Positions 34,301 through 46,310 of a DNA stretch of 64,000 nt are shown here, one piece after another. The notes under the pieces were generated by a model that saw only the letters and a program-made list of their open reading frames with translations, did not search any database and was not told the origin of the DNA. The translations under genes were made by a program, and so were the position numbers. Source of the DNA: Cerioporus squamosus (Eukaryota > Basidiomycota > Agaricomycetes > Polyporales > Polyporaceae); assembly GCA_022592435.1 (NCBI GenBank), contig JABYQS010000020.1, positions 298,848 through 362,847 of the forward strand. Reading direction: 5' to 3'. Numbering within the stretch: the stretch's first letter is position 1; each line of letters begins with the position of its first letter.

Positions 34301-37300
34301 GTCCACCAGGGCCATCGCGCGTCCATACCTAGGAGATGGGCGTCCATCCCGCTCGAAGCATGAACGCAAAACGTATGCACGCACCTAGGCCCGAAGAGAA
34401 GAGGGTGCAGCACCGCGTCAGGTGGGTCTGAGCGTCCCGCCCTCCAGATGGCCCTCGCCGTGTTGAGACCGTGTTCTTGTGTGCATGATCGTGCGAGCTC
34501 CGTGCGCGTGAAACTTGAACTGGGTCTGCACGAACCAAGCCCTCGTCTACCTTCGGTTCTGGAGAGGACTGAAGCGTCCCGAGTGCCCGACCCGTTGCTT
34601 GGCTCCGATTGTTCCTCCGGGCCTGGAAGCGTCACAGGAGAAACTCCGGGCTTCTCGTGGGTGCAGGCCGACGCAGCATCGTCGCCTTTCTCCGGGACCA
34701 GACCACCTTGCGCACGGGTAGACAATGTCTCCGGTGTTGAGCGCCCCGCAGGCTGGTTCAGGAAGTTCGCCTTTCTCGTTGGGGTTGCGGGAGAAGGCGC
34801 ACGGACCTCTCGGACACGATGCTGTTGCTGCGATCCATGTATAGTCGGTCCCCGGGCAGCTGTGACACGGAGCCGATGAGGCTCAGGTGCAGTGATATGC
34901 GAGGGAAGAGATGTGCCACGGACTGTATTGCTGCTATGAGACGCAGGGGTTCTGGCGGTTAGCAAGCTTAGGACTATCAGGAGGGTGCAAGAGCGTGAGT
35001 ACTCACTTTGCCGAAGAGAGCGACGCTGTGGTCGAGTGCAGCCCGCCCTCAAGCGAAATCCGTGCCCGTCGCGCCCTGTACGTCACCCTCCCGTAACGGA
35101 GGCGCTGAGTTCTTGATTCTGATGGCGCAGTGCGCGCGCGACGGGGTGACGCGGCGCGGCGGTCCTGGATGGATGTCGCTTCAGAAGCTCAAGGTTTAGC
35201 CCTTGTGCGCTAGATGGACTGTGAAGGAATTTGGTCGCACAGACGAGGTGCGAGTACCCGAAATGGGGACGGAGAGACGCATGGAGGCGCGGACGAATTT
35301 GCAAGAGAGAAGGACCCGACCCTGGATCCCTGGATGTGGAAGGGCACGCGTCCGGAGACAAAGGTGCGGCGGCTGAGCTTCCTGGCTCTGGGCGTGTGAG
35401 CAACGGCGAGAGCCCAAGTGGGCAAGTCCCTGAGTCAGGTTGAACTTACCGGATCCTCTCTCCCTGCGACCACGTCTCACCATCCGCGGGACGATATCGA
35501 GATAATAACCACATTCACCGCACGAGTGGACGCCCAGGTGGGTCTGCGGAGATGGACCGGGGCGTCGGTCGTTGTCCTGATCAGACTTCCGATCTCAGAG
35601 CTGCGTCACGGCACGCGTTGGTAACCTGCTGCTGTTTCGCGGTCAGCGAAGTGCGGAGCTCTTACGGCAGACCTGCGTCTCTGCGTCAATGCGGGCTGAT
35701 GATCGCGGGAGAACAGAAGGACATACGTATATGTGGCGGCCATGGGTTGGCAAGCGTCAGTGCCAGTATCTCTATATCATATCCGGACGGGCGGGACAGC
35801 GAAGACGTGGACGGCGAGGATCCTATCCACATGGGCTCTGCATGAGAGCACGCAGGGTCGACATTGCATACGGAGCAGACGCGCGTCGACACGTAAGAGG
35901 CCGTATTTGCATACCGGGTCGGGTGGTTCACGACCTGGTGCGGTGGACGAGCACGGAGCGTCCGTGCGCTACGTCATGCGAAACGGGGTGGCTGGGGTGG
36001 CTCGCTAGCTGGCTCTAGTATCCAATGCGAGGTCGTTTCGTCATCGAAGCCCTGAAATGAAGCGTGCCAGGTGGAACGTGAAGGTTAGCGCGGCCGCATA
36101 CGTATACCAGTAGGTATGGGATTCGTACCTGACGCGCGAGAAGAAGTGCCCATATCATCCCGAGTAGAACAGGTGGCAGGTAAGGAAAGGAAAGACCGTT
36201 TCCGCTTCATCGGCGACGGGGTCGCAGGTGTGATGTCCTACTGGGATGAAGCAATGCACTGATACGCACCTCTCCGTAGATGTTCCCAAGGTGCCTCCGC
36301 TCCGCTCGCCGGTCCACCATAGAGCCCGAGGCCAAGAGCCCGCGTTTGGTGTGCCCCTGAACGGAGTGTAGGACTGGGAGCTCAACGCGTGCATCCATGA
36401 ATGGAACCCCGTGAGATACAGGTTAGCTTATAGGTTACCGATCATGTATGCGTGAGACCATAGCTTTGGATGGGTTTCTTGCATGGAAACGGACGAGGCT
36501 GGGTGGGAGAGGATGCAGTAGCGTATCGTGGGCGAGAGACCGTAGCAGGTTCCCGGCGAACATTGCTCGAGAAGCGATGTTTGAGATCCAGTGTAGATGT
36601 TTGGCAGTTTCTGTCGAACGTGCTGTCGGCCGGCGTTCATACTGCCCCGGGGAAAGCGTGCCGGCATCCCGCTGTGAACCCTTATTTCGGGTTGCTTGGG
36701 ACTCTTGGGAAATGGGCGGACCGCTCCTGGGGATAGCCTCAGGCTACCGCCACAAACTTTGTCAAGGAGTCGGTTCGCACTTCCCGACCTGGATGCGTCC
36801 CGGCTCGAATAAGATTCGATACTTCCAGCGCGGGTTGTCCGAGTTCCTGAAATGGACATGGGGCAGCGTGACCTCCCGTGAGAGTAAGGCAGAGAGCTAG
36901 ACGGTCATCGAGCCCACCGTCCGTTCACGCTGCGGCAGCATCGGCGTATTCCAGGCGAGCTACGACCGGCGTAAGGGTCTGCAAGGGCACCGATCGGTGG
37001 TTATTAGATAATCGCGGAGTCTGTGAACCGGCGCCGGATGACGCGCCAGGCAACGCGTCTTAAGTTCTCGTCGATGTATGGGAACTTTGAGTGAACTCAC
37101 CGAGCACTTTGCGATGCATGCGCTATGGACTCATCTTGATCGTCGTATCCCGTGGTCTTCTGTCAAGATCTTCGCAATGCCGCACAAAATGCACAGCCTT
37201 CCTATGTCCATCAGGTTTAAGGTATCCGCCAAAGCGAGCTAGACCATATGAAAGACTTACTGGTACGCGCGGGCCAAGCGAAAGATATCGTACATGGCGC

Positions 37301-38574
37301 CATCGATGGCTCATGCCATAACCAGTCTACGGCACGGTCCTGTAAGACACGCAGTGGAATTGCGACACGCGGAGCGGTCAGCGAGTAGGTGAGTGGAATC
37401 GGGATGCCTGGGAGGCCGCACTCGCCGAAAGGGGAAGCATGTCGAGTGCTCGTGCGCTCAGCGCTGCACCATTCATGCGAACGGTACTAATGACGCCTTG
37501 CAGGAGTTTGCCAGTATTCCCTTTGATGGCGACGACTGGACGAATGGGTGAGTAGTCTACAAACATTCACTGGTGGCGGAGATGATAAGCGGATATATGA
37601 TGGTTGCGAATCCCCTGGATGACCACTTACCTCACACCAGCACCACAAATGAACTGCGTTACTTCCACGGTGCGTCCAGGAGCCTGCAAGGTCGGCATCA
37701 CTGCCATCGTGCGGATTTTGCAGCTCGCTTGAATCCAACGCGTGACGTCGGGAGCTCAGAGAGCACGAGGACGAGTCCTCAGCATCACCGAGACAGGCAT
37801 GCACGCTACTAGAAGAAGAGGACACCGGTGGTTATACGACTTTGAGAAGGAGGCAAGTCGTGGAGTAAAGAGAGTGGTGGACCGTGACAGGTTCGGACTC
37901 GTGCACCATCGCGGTGGCTGTGCGGCGAAAGACTGTCTCTTCCCGAACCATACGACGTTCGAGCAAGGCTGCTGCCATTGGCATACATGAGCCGTCCTAC
38001 GATTGCTGCCAGTATGCGCTTCAGAACGCAATGAGTCGCTAGCGCATGGCCGACGGCGTACCTGGAGCGGCGTGTGTGCTACATGCCACGTGTCCGGCGT
38101 TCCTCCGTACTTACGTACGCACGTTGTGAGTGTCTCGCCGAATTCGTTTCCTCCCAAGTCATTCCAGCTTATGCACACGAGCAACGGCTCAACTTGAACG
38201 TTAAACACTTCTTCTGTCTTCGTTGCGGTACCCATCAATCGATATAGAACGGCCGGGGAACTATTTGGGAATCGTTGCCAACAGGTAAGTCGCGATCCCT
38301 TGCTGAGTACTCAGTACTCAGTGCCGAATAGCCATCCGTTGCAAACGCCAACTCCTATACAGAAGCATCACTACCTTGAACTTGGCAACACCGGTTCGCT
38401 TGGGCTGGCTTCCCATCGCTGCCTCATACACGTGCTAAGATGTCTCAGCCGGTTTTGGTTGCCGACATACCGACACAGTAATATATATTGCCCGCTGGAC
38501 TCCAGAGGCGAGTTCTCATTCTTGATTCCTTCTCTCACTTCTCACCTATCTCAGAGAAATCCTATCCTGGAGCT
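31352..38574. other. 7.2 kb without a supported gene
   Basis: The first ~750 bases are C/T-rich and probably hold the 3' UTR of the homeodomain gene. A perfect 9-bp hairpin with a CGCA loop lies at 32556-32577, and a CCTCCG tract at ~33304-33327. Overlapping long frames at 34237-35052 (minus), 34448-34879 (plus) and 36428-36900 (both strands) lack recognisable domains and splice-linked partners. The last few hundred bases are the EH1 promoter region. Confidence 0.45.
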
Positions 38575-40194
38575 ATGACCAGCCCCGACGAACAGCCGTA
38601 CCTCATTTCTATTCCAGAGTCTGAGCTGGACTTGCTCAAGAAGAAGCTAAAGCTTACCCGTTTTCCGTACGAGCTCGAGGGTGCAGCTTGGAACTATGGC
38701 GCCCCCCTCTCGGACATCAAGAGGCTAGTCGGGTACTGGCAGGACGCCTTTGACTGGCGCAAGTCCGAAGCTGTTCTTAACAAGCTCCCCATGTTCACTC
38801 GCGATATCGAAGTCGAAAGTTTTGGGACGCTCAATATCCACTACGTCCACCAGAAGAGCGATGTCCCTGGCGCGATACCCCTGCTGTTCGTTCACGGCTG
38901 TAGGTCCTCCATCCTTGCATCTTGCTGCTGTGTGACTGTTGTGTTGCTGACAGTGTCGGTTTCAGGGCCCGGCTCCTTCCTTGAGGTCAGGAAGCTCCTC
39001 CCACTCTTGACGGCCGGCGGACCCGACCATCCCAGCTTCCATGTTGTGGCCCCGAGTTTGCCCGGATTCGGTTTCTCCGAAGCCCCGAACAAGCCGGGTT
39101 TCAAGGGACCTCAGTATGCAGAGGTATGTCAGCCGAGACATGAACGCGTCATGAGTATCGATGTTGTCGCAGGTCCTCAACAAGCTCATGTTAGCTCTAG
39201 GGTACAACGAATACGGTACGTGTTATATGCGTGTGCTAAAGGCATCTCTAATGCGAGCTGTACTCTCACAGTATACCAAGGTGGTGACTGGGGCTTTGCG
39301 GCAAGTTCATCGTCTCACGCGTGTGAAACAAATTGACCGGCTTGCGTTCGATATTGCAGCTCGCCAAGCACGTTGTTACGAACTATGGTCACCAACACGT
39401 GAAGGCGTGGCATACCAACATGCCTTTGTATGTACACTTCTTGCGCTCAGTTGCAGACGTAACCTGAGCTTGTTGCAGGCCTAGTGCGCCTGAGCTCTTC
39501 AAGAACCCTCTCCTCTACCTTGGCATGTTCTTCCTTTCGTATGACCAGGCGAGTATGAGGCGATTGGCCAACATGAAACGGCATCGCACAAAGGGCACTG
39601 GGTACTTCATCGAGCAAGCCACGAAGCCTCAGACTATTGGGTACAGCCTCGCGGACTCGCCGGTTGGACTCCTCTCTTGGATTTACGAGAAGCTTGTGTC
39701 GTGGACGGATGAGTACCCTTGGACGGACGAGGAAGGTGAGTACAAACATGCCCCCGTTGGCCTTGCGGATCCCTGCTTTAGCTGACCAAACGACAGTGAT
39801 CGAGTGGATTTCCATATACTGGCTCTCCAGGGCTGGTCCGGCTGCATCGACGAGGATTTACTACGAGCTTACTGGAGGCATGACGCATGATACGAATGCG
39901 GGAACGGTTTGGACGTCTGTTCCCCTCGGCGTGTCTTACTTCCCGAAGGAAATCTTTCAGCTGCCGAAGTCGTACGTATCAACGGACCTCTCGAATCTTT
40001 CCTATTGAATCTCACATGAACCCGCGCACAGGTGGTCGCACACACTTGGGAACCTCGTCTTTGAATCTGACCATGACAAGGGAGGCCATTTCGCGGCGTT
40101 CGAGCAGCCCGACGCACTTGCTGGAGATCTTCGCAAGATGTTTGGGAAGGGGGGTCCGACGCACGGCGTCGTGTCGGGGAAGGGAGGGTACTGA
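38575..40194 (+). CDS. Microsomal-type epoxide hydrolase, paralogue EH1
   Basis: Eight exons: 38575-38899, 38966-39123, 39173-39215, 39272-39300, 39360-39427, 39479-39735, 39797-39971 and 40032-40194; 405 residues. The product should hydrolyse epoxides to vicinal diols. Features are the N-terminal EHN-type region (residues 1-100, with [17 protein letters not shown]), the oxyanion motif HGWPG (107-111), nucleophile Asp181 in GGDWG, and the base His371 in [11 protein letters not shown]. These are the hallmarks of the EPHX1-like alpha/beta-hydrolase family. No N-terminal membrane anchor is seen, unlike mammalian microsomal enzymes. Intron 4 must use a GC donor (GCAAGT at 39301) to keep frame; the nearby GT would shift it. 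EH2 follows 150 bp downstream on the same strand, a tandem duplicate. Confidence 0.9.
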
Positions 40195-40344
40195 GTAGTC
40201 ACGGGGTCGCGTATGTCAGCGCTGAACTGCGGGAAATTGTCTGACCAAGACAGCTGAGTGAGACAATGTCCGTGGATGTATACATGTGTTCGTTGTTCGG
40301 CTAAGTACACGTACGTGCCTTGCCTTCTCCCACATCCTACTGAC

Positions 40345-41941
40345 ATGGCAGCGTCAACATCGACGGAGGAATCTTTCAAACTGACCATCCCAGATGCTGC
40401 TTTGGAACTGCTCAGCAAGAAACTCGAGCTGGTCCGCTTTCCAGACGAGCTTGATGGTGCCGAGTGGAACCACGGCGTCCCTCTTGAGGACGTGAGAAGG
40501 CTCGTCGCGTATTGGAAGGAGAAGTTCGACTGGCGGCAGGCGGAAGCAAAGATCAATGAGTTGCCCATGTTCACGCGCGATATCGACGTCGAGGGCTTCG
40601 GCACGCTGAACGTTCACTATGTTCACCAGAGGAGCGAGGTCGAGAACGCGATTCCTCTCCTCTTTGTGCATGGATGTGAGTTCGTTCCTCTCACGAGCAT
40701 CCTAGGTAGATGTACTCATTATTATCTACAGGGCCAGGGCACTTCCTCGAGGTCAGAAAGATCTTGCCTCTGTTGACCGCCACGTCTCCGGACCATCCGA
40801 GCTTCCACGTTGTCGCACCTAGCCTGCCCGGGTTTGGGTTCTCCGGGGCGATCAAGAAGACGGGCTTCAAGGGGCCTCAATACGCCGAGGTAACGAACGT
40901 TTGATACTCGGTGTTCAACCCTGGTTATGCTGACATACACCTTGACAATACAGTTACTCAACAAATTGATGATCTCGCTCGGGTATAGCGAATATGGTAC
41001 GCCCCGTTCCGCGCGTATAGCCGAGTGGTGGATTTCGCTGATCGCAGCTACTCTCTGCCAGTATACCAGGGCGGCGACTGGGGACACATTGTCAGTCACA
41101 TTGCTCCCTGCACGGCGTTGGAACGTAGACTGACGCTCTTGCAGCTCGGCCTCCATACCGTCACCCACTACGGACACAAGCACATCAAGGCATGGCATTC
41201 CAACATGCCACTCGCTGGCGCTCCTCCATCGCCTATGAAGAACCCCCTGATATTCCTATCATCTCTCACGCTGCCATTCAGCAAGACAGGGCGCGATAAC
41301 CTGCTGAGTGCTCAGCAGTTTGGCAAACAGGGTAGAGGGTACGCGATTATGCAGTCGACAAAGCCGCAGACGCTCGCGTATGGGCTCACAGACTCGCCGG
41401 TGGGGTTGTTGGCCTGGATCTACGAGAAGCTCGTGAGCTGGTCCGACAAGTATCCCTGGACGGACGAAGAAGGTGAGGATGCAACGTCTGACCTTTCAGT
41501 TGTTTAGATGCTGACGGTTGTCACGAAGTGCTCGAGTGGGTGTCGATCTACTGGTTCTCGAGGGCGGGCCCTGGAGCTGCAGGTCGGATCTACTACGAGA
41601 TGGCCAATGGAGGGGCGGGCAGCTCCTTCGATGGATATGTGTGGCAGTCTGTTCCGCTGGGGATATCGTACTTCCCGGGCGAGGTTGTTCGTCTACCGAG
41701 ATCGTGAGTGAACTTCTCTGCAGGAAATATGTGCGTGCGTTGTGACGAAGCTCACTCACCTTACCTGCTCAGATGGTCGCATATGCTCGGGAAGGTCGTC
41801 TTCGAGGGCGAACACGAGAAGGGTGGGCACTTTGCGGCGCACGAAGTCCCAGACGCGCTCGTTGGCGATCTTCGCAAGATGTACGGGAAGGGAGGACCGG
41901 CCTATGGTGTCGTTCCTAGGAAGGATGGATACCCTGCGTAA
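40345..41941 (+). CDS. Microsomal-type epoxide hydrolase, paralogue EH2
   Basis: Seven exons: 40345-40675, 40732-40889, 40954-40996, 41062-41090, 41145-41472, 41529-41703 and 41773-41941; 410 residues. It has the same architecture as EH1: HGWPG around residue 111, nucleophile Asp183 in GGDWG, and base His374 in KGGHFAAHEVP. It lacks the intron that separates the 68-nt and ~257-nt exons in the other three paralogues, so those exons are fused (41145-41472) without disturbing the frame. The intron before 41529 uses an AAG acceptor, as in EH3. It probably arose with EH1 by tandem duplication. Confidence 0.9.
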
Positions 41942-42020
41942 GGCTCAGACATCAGCAAAGCGGACTACTATCGAGGAGGAATGTGGGCTCGGAATTACCA
42001 ACGTCATATTGATGGTTATT

Positions 42021-43020
42021 CGCGCATTGTCTACTTGCGGGACACTTGTTCGCGGCCTGCCTGTTCGAGAGAGCCGCCAGTTTGCGGTCGGCCGTCAATC
42101 AAGTAAGTTAGTGGTCGGCCCGCTGCGAGTGACAGGGAGGGCAGCCTCAGGCTCGATCGAAACATCCTCTCATAAGAGCGCGCCTCGCGCGTCGCCAGTC
42201 CCCACCTGCTCTTGCCTTCTGACCCTCACCTTCTAGCTCGCTGGACGACCGCTAAGACGCTTCGCAAAGACTGAAGGAGGCCGAGCAGGTAACCTCGGCA
42301 TGCAAAGGGGGACGCCCCGGCGCATGTCGAGTTTCCTCCAGGGGACTGACTGTGGCGTTACGTCGCTCGTTGATCTTCGTTCTCGAGTTCGCAGTGTTTA
42401 GGACTTTCACAGCTCGAACACGACGACGATGACGCGCGCGCACGGAAGACCCGAGGCTCAAGCACGATGGCGGGTGAGGGAGAGGCTGGCTGTGTGCATA
42501 TGCTTGGGTCCTTGTCTTGGGCGGTGTACGGTGTCGTTCGTGGGGCTGGGCTGGACCATAGCGATGTATTTACAGACGTTGTTGCGGTTGACCTTCTGCT
42601 CTCTACAGGCACAGCTTACCGGCGCCGGAAGATCCCAAGACCACGACACTCGATTGCCCTTGGGTCTGATCAGCCCTTTGGTCCGGGTGGATGCAATCCG
42701 GGTGGGCGGGAGAGCCACCTCTCGTCCGCCCGGTTTGTATCTGGCCCCTGGTGCCCAACCCCTTCGGGGGCCTACACTAGGCGGCAGCTCTGTGTCATGG
42801 CTGGCACGGAGGATAAACTCTTGGTTGGCTGTCCCTTCGAGAGGGTCTTCCTTTTCTTCCATGGCGTCTTCCACCTTCGACGGCGAAGACGGGAGGCGGC
42901 ACGGATGGAAAGGAAGACTCGAATGGCACCGCTTGGTCTCCGGGCTGTGGCTGACGAGCTCTACGGTCACCGGTCAGCCGCGAGTCTCAACCCTGGCTCG
43001 TAGCCACGTGAATGCGCCCG
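42021..43020. repeat. Dispersed repeat, copy B (uninterrupted)
   Basis: Colinear with 6726-8600 minus the inserted TIR element. At the point where copy A is interrupted, copy B reads CTGGTGCCCAACCCCTTCGG, with one copy of the flank that is doubled in A. It begins about 80 bp after the EH2 stop codon. No conserved coding frame or structured termini are visible. Confidence 0.85.
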
Positions 43021-44004
43021 TGAGTAATAACCCTGACCTTGATTGAGCTCGACTCGGGGCCTTCTACCGACACTACAGATATTGGGCTGTCCTGAGTCAC
43101 ACCACGGCGTGTCGTGCGACGAGGCTCTCTGTCGACGGTCTGGCACAACGTGAGGTTAGCGGACACCTTCATCTTCTTTGACTCAGCACCCCTCGCCGCG
43201 TCAGACCTGGACCTATCGGGCGCTGTCACCGTTCAAGAAGCTTAGCGAACTGAATTGTGAGCACTGCGAAGTTGAACGAGGCTTCCATGCATACCTGCTT
43301 GCTTACCAACAAGAAAGCACAAAAGTCGTACATACCATGCTGATCTTGCTAGACCACTATATAGACAGAGATTGAATAGTAAGATAGCGGCAGCTGTAAG
43401 AGGACAGCTGTGAAGGCAGTGTGAGGTGGTAGAGTTACAGGCGTGAGACTCCGCACCTGAGCCCAGCAAGTTGGCGTCCGGGTTCGTCCTCCTTCCAGAG
43501 TGCTGCAAGTGGGCGTAGCCCCACAAGCTGGACTCGCAGGTGAGGAACAGCATTGTCTGCGCGTTGCTAGTGGCTACGGTAGACGTTCGAGTGCCCGAGA
43601 GCCTGAGTTTGAGTGCTGTTCGCGCTTGACGCGCGTCCGCGTCCTACTTATTCGCGTCGTACACGTGATCGTTTCTGCGAGCGTCACTCGGCATCTGCGG
43701 TCTTTTTCAGTCCCGTCTTGCTTCCTGCAACTGGAGCTTCGTTTCCAAACTCCTACCGTGGTCTGGGTGTGAACTCTCCTCGAGAAGGGCCCTTCGTGCT
43801 TGAGACGACCTGGAAGTAAATACATGACGTCAAAGATGGTCCTTGGCTCGAGCGCACTCGCCAAGTGAGCAAAAGAACACGCCATACTGAGTGGCGATCA
43901 CCCGGGTTATCGCCAGCACGGTGTCCTCTCCCGACACAACTTATTCTAGTACAAGATACCTCGAGCCTGTCTCTTCTGATCCTCTGGGTCTCTGCCCGGC
44001 GAAC
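43021..44004. other. Intergenic, no gene seen
   Basis: The interval between repeat copy B and the DUF202 gene has no supported exon. An in-frame extension of the DUF202 gene without ATG reaches to about 43891, so its leader probably lies in the last 100-200 bases. Confidence 0.4.
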
Positions 44005-44653
44005 ATGCCAGCTCTCCTCAGTCGACCGCCACTGCGGTTGCAAAGCCGAAGCCCCAGCCCCATGCCGTTTGGAGGGAGTCCGCTTGTCACCACCCCAGCG
44101 GAGACGTCGCGCGAACGCAGGAGCGAAGAGGAGGATGCGTGTAGTGGTCTGAGGAGGGCTATCGCGCAGCAAAAGGCGAGACGGAGGGGGCCGCGGTGGG
44201 GGGAGCTGTTGAAGGAGTGGGGGCTCCTGCTCACGCTGGAGAACGCGGGCAGCGTCGCGCGCGACCACTTGGCGTCCGAACGGACGTTCCTTGCGTATGC
44301 CCGGACGAGCCTGACGATCTCCTCGACTGGAGTGGGTGCGTGGTTGGTTCAGTGTTTTGTTGCTTCTAGGGGCTCACTTGCGTGCGTCGACTTGAGCAGC
44401 GCTGGTGCAACTGTTCACCCTCTCGGCCGCGGCGACGGACAGCCATATGGAGAGGTTTGCGAGACCTCTCGGAGCTGTGATGATTGGCTTGGGGATCTGC
44501 ACGCTTTCAATAGGCGTCATGCGATACTTCGTCGTTCAAGAATCCCTAATCCGCGGGATGTATCCGGTGGCGAGGATAGGTCCCACCATGATTGCGGCGA
44601 TTCTCGTGGTCGTCGTAGTTGTCGTCTTCGTGATCATCCTGGCTGCCCCATGA
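44005..44653 (+). CDS. DUF202-family small membrane protein
   Basis: Two exons (44005-44335, 44400-44653) give 194 residues. A disordered, Arg-rich N-terminus precedes the DUF202 signature LENAGSVARDHLASERTFLA (residues ~83-102). The first membrane segment follows and contains the intron (SSTGV/ALVQLF), then a second (PLGAVMIGLGICTLS) and a Val/Ile-rich third at the C-terminus. Family members occur as small three-helix membrane proteins and as the membrane module of vacuolar VTC polyphosphate complexes. This one has no SPX domain and no VTC catalytic domain. The start is the first ATG in the open frame. Confidence 0.82.
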
Positions 44654-45169
44654 CCTGGTACTTGACGTTTTGTGGATGTGTGTGGAAGGAGACGGAGGAG
44701 GGGGCGTCTTATTGACTGCGTACTGCAGTGTATACTCTGCCGTATATTGTCTATACCTAACCACCATACCCGGGATGCCGTTACATACCCAAAACCACAT
44801 CCTCGACGTTGACATGTTTAGTCCCGACAGCTCTCTATGTTCGTCTCGATTTGGTGAGTACGATCAGCTTACGTCGTACTGGCTCGTGAGTTCACTGAGA
44901 TCGTATGGCTGTAGGACCAAGTACGACGTCAACAACGCATCCACTGTATCACCATTCTTCACCTGCAACGAAAGTACGAGTACAATGCCAACAATTATAA
45001 GTAGCAACATAAACAAGGATATCAATGATCACCATCACTTGGAACTAGGGGAATATAGCATAGAGCATGGCAAGCCATCCGAAGATCGTGTACAAGTCCA
45101 TAAGGTCACTGTCGTAGCCGAAGTCGTCTCTTCTAATGTCGTCGTGTGGTCGTGATTAAGGCTTGGTGC
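44654..45169. other. Intergenic between converging genes
   Basis: No exon is seen. The DUF202 gene (plus) and the syntaxin gene (minus) both end into this interval. Confidence 0.4.
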
Positions 45170-46310
45170 TCATGACAAGATCTGCGCGTAGATTCAGCAT
45201 AGCATTGGTATACCGGTAGAACAGCGTGCGACGACAAGAAGGATACGTACTGCCAAGAGGACCACGCAGACGACGACAACGAGGACGAGCATCAGACAGA
45301 GTGCACGTTTGCCGGCGCGTCGCTGATACTCATGCGCGGTAGTCAGCTCTTCTGCGGCGCCGGAAGTGTCGACCGCAATAGAGGATATGTTCGACTCGAT
45401 GTTGTCTGGAGTACCATGAGCAAACTTCAAACCAGACGCGCGACGGGGAAGACGGAAGTGGGAACTCACCGAGCATACCGCCCTGTTCCTGGACGAGGGT
45501 ACCGAGGTCGCGGAAGATCTCATGAAGCTCATGGATACCGCTCTCGATCTCCCGAATCTCGGCTTCTCGCTCTACGATCATGGACTCTTGGAAGGCGAGC
45601 TCTTGCGGGGAGAGTTGCGTGTGCAATATCTGCGCCTGACGCTGCGAGGGCGTCGGACTTGAAGCACGGGCTTGCTCATGCCTGAACAATAGCAGAACCA
45701 TGGTTATTGCGTCTGGGACGAATGCGAGGGATCTTACGAGACTCACCTTGCACTCTCGTCCTCCTCAACCGCGAGCTTCACCCCGTCCACTACCGTGCGT
45801 TGCCTCTCGGCGCTGACCTGCTGAGCGCGCTGGAAGGCAACGAGGGAAAGCTGGAAATCATGAGACGTCTTCTGCAATGACGTCTTGTACCGGGGCTGTA
45901 TGCCTGTTCGTGAATATGGCCCGGTCATGTAGTCATGCCGTCGTAGGAGACGTACCAGGGTGGCCTGCATACTCGCGAGCTTCTTGAGATCATCCGAGCC
46001 GCGCTTTGCCATTGCACGCGTCGACTCGGTCAAGTCATGACTGAGTTACCGACATTCCATGCATCAGCGGCGCCCGTATACCCAGCTCTGCGCGTACTCA
46101 CAGAGACTTTCGCAGCGTCGCAGAGTCCCTGGCCGTCCCGAGCTGGTCGACGAGCTTGAGGATGCCCTGCACATTTGAGTTGATCTTGAAGACCTGGAGG
46201 GAGAGCGAGGACTGTAGAGTGACGAAGGCGGATTCCTCGGGGGATTGGGGCACGCCGTTGGGCGAGAGAGGACGCTGTGCGAGGCCGGTCTCGATGTCCT
46301 GAAAACTCAT
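45170..46310 (-). CDS. Endosomal-type syntaxin (Qa-SNARE, Pep12/STX7-like)
   Basis: Six exons on the minus strand (46310-46102, 46040-45956, 45895-45747, 45681-45470, 45405-45251, 45181-45170); 273 residues. An N-terminal helical domain (FVTLQSSLSLQVFKINSNVQ, LVDQLGTARDSATLRKSL) precedes the SNARE motif. The motif starts at ESMIVEREAEIREIESGIHE and has the zero-layer Gln in LVQEQGGMLDNIE. A C-terminal membrane anchor follows (LCLMLVLVVVVCVVLLA). These are the parts of a syntaxin of the Pep12/Vam3/STX7 branch, which mediates fusion at endosomes and the vacuole. The last exon is only 12 nt and encodes ILS plus stop. It is joined by a GTACGT...CGCAG intron whose retention would give a longer, different tail ending at 45194. 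Confidence 0.88.

Noticed and set aside
34237..35052. 271-codon minus-strand frame in the stretch before EH1
   Set aside because: It overlaps an equally long plus-strand frame, with no domain, no splice-linked partner and no promoter signal. It is most likely a GC-driven chance frame.
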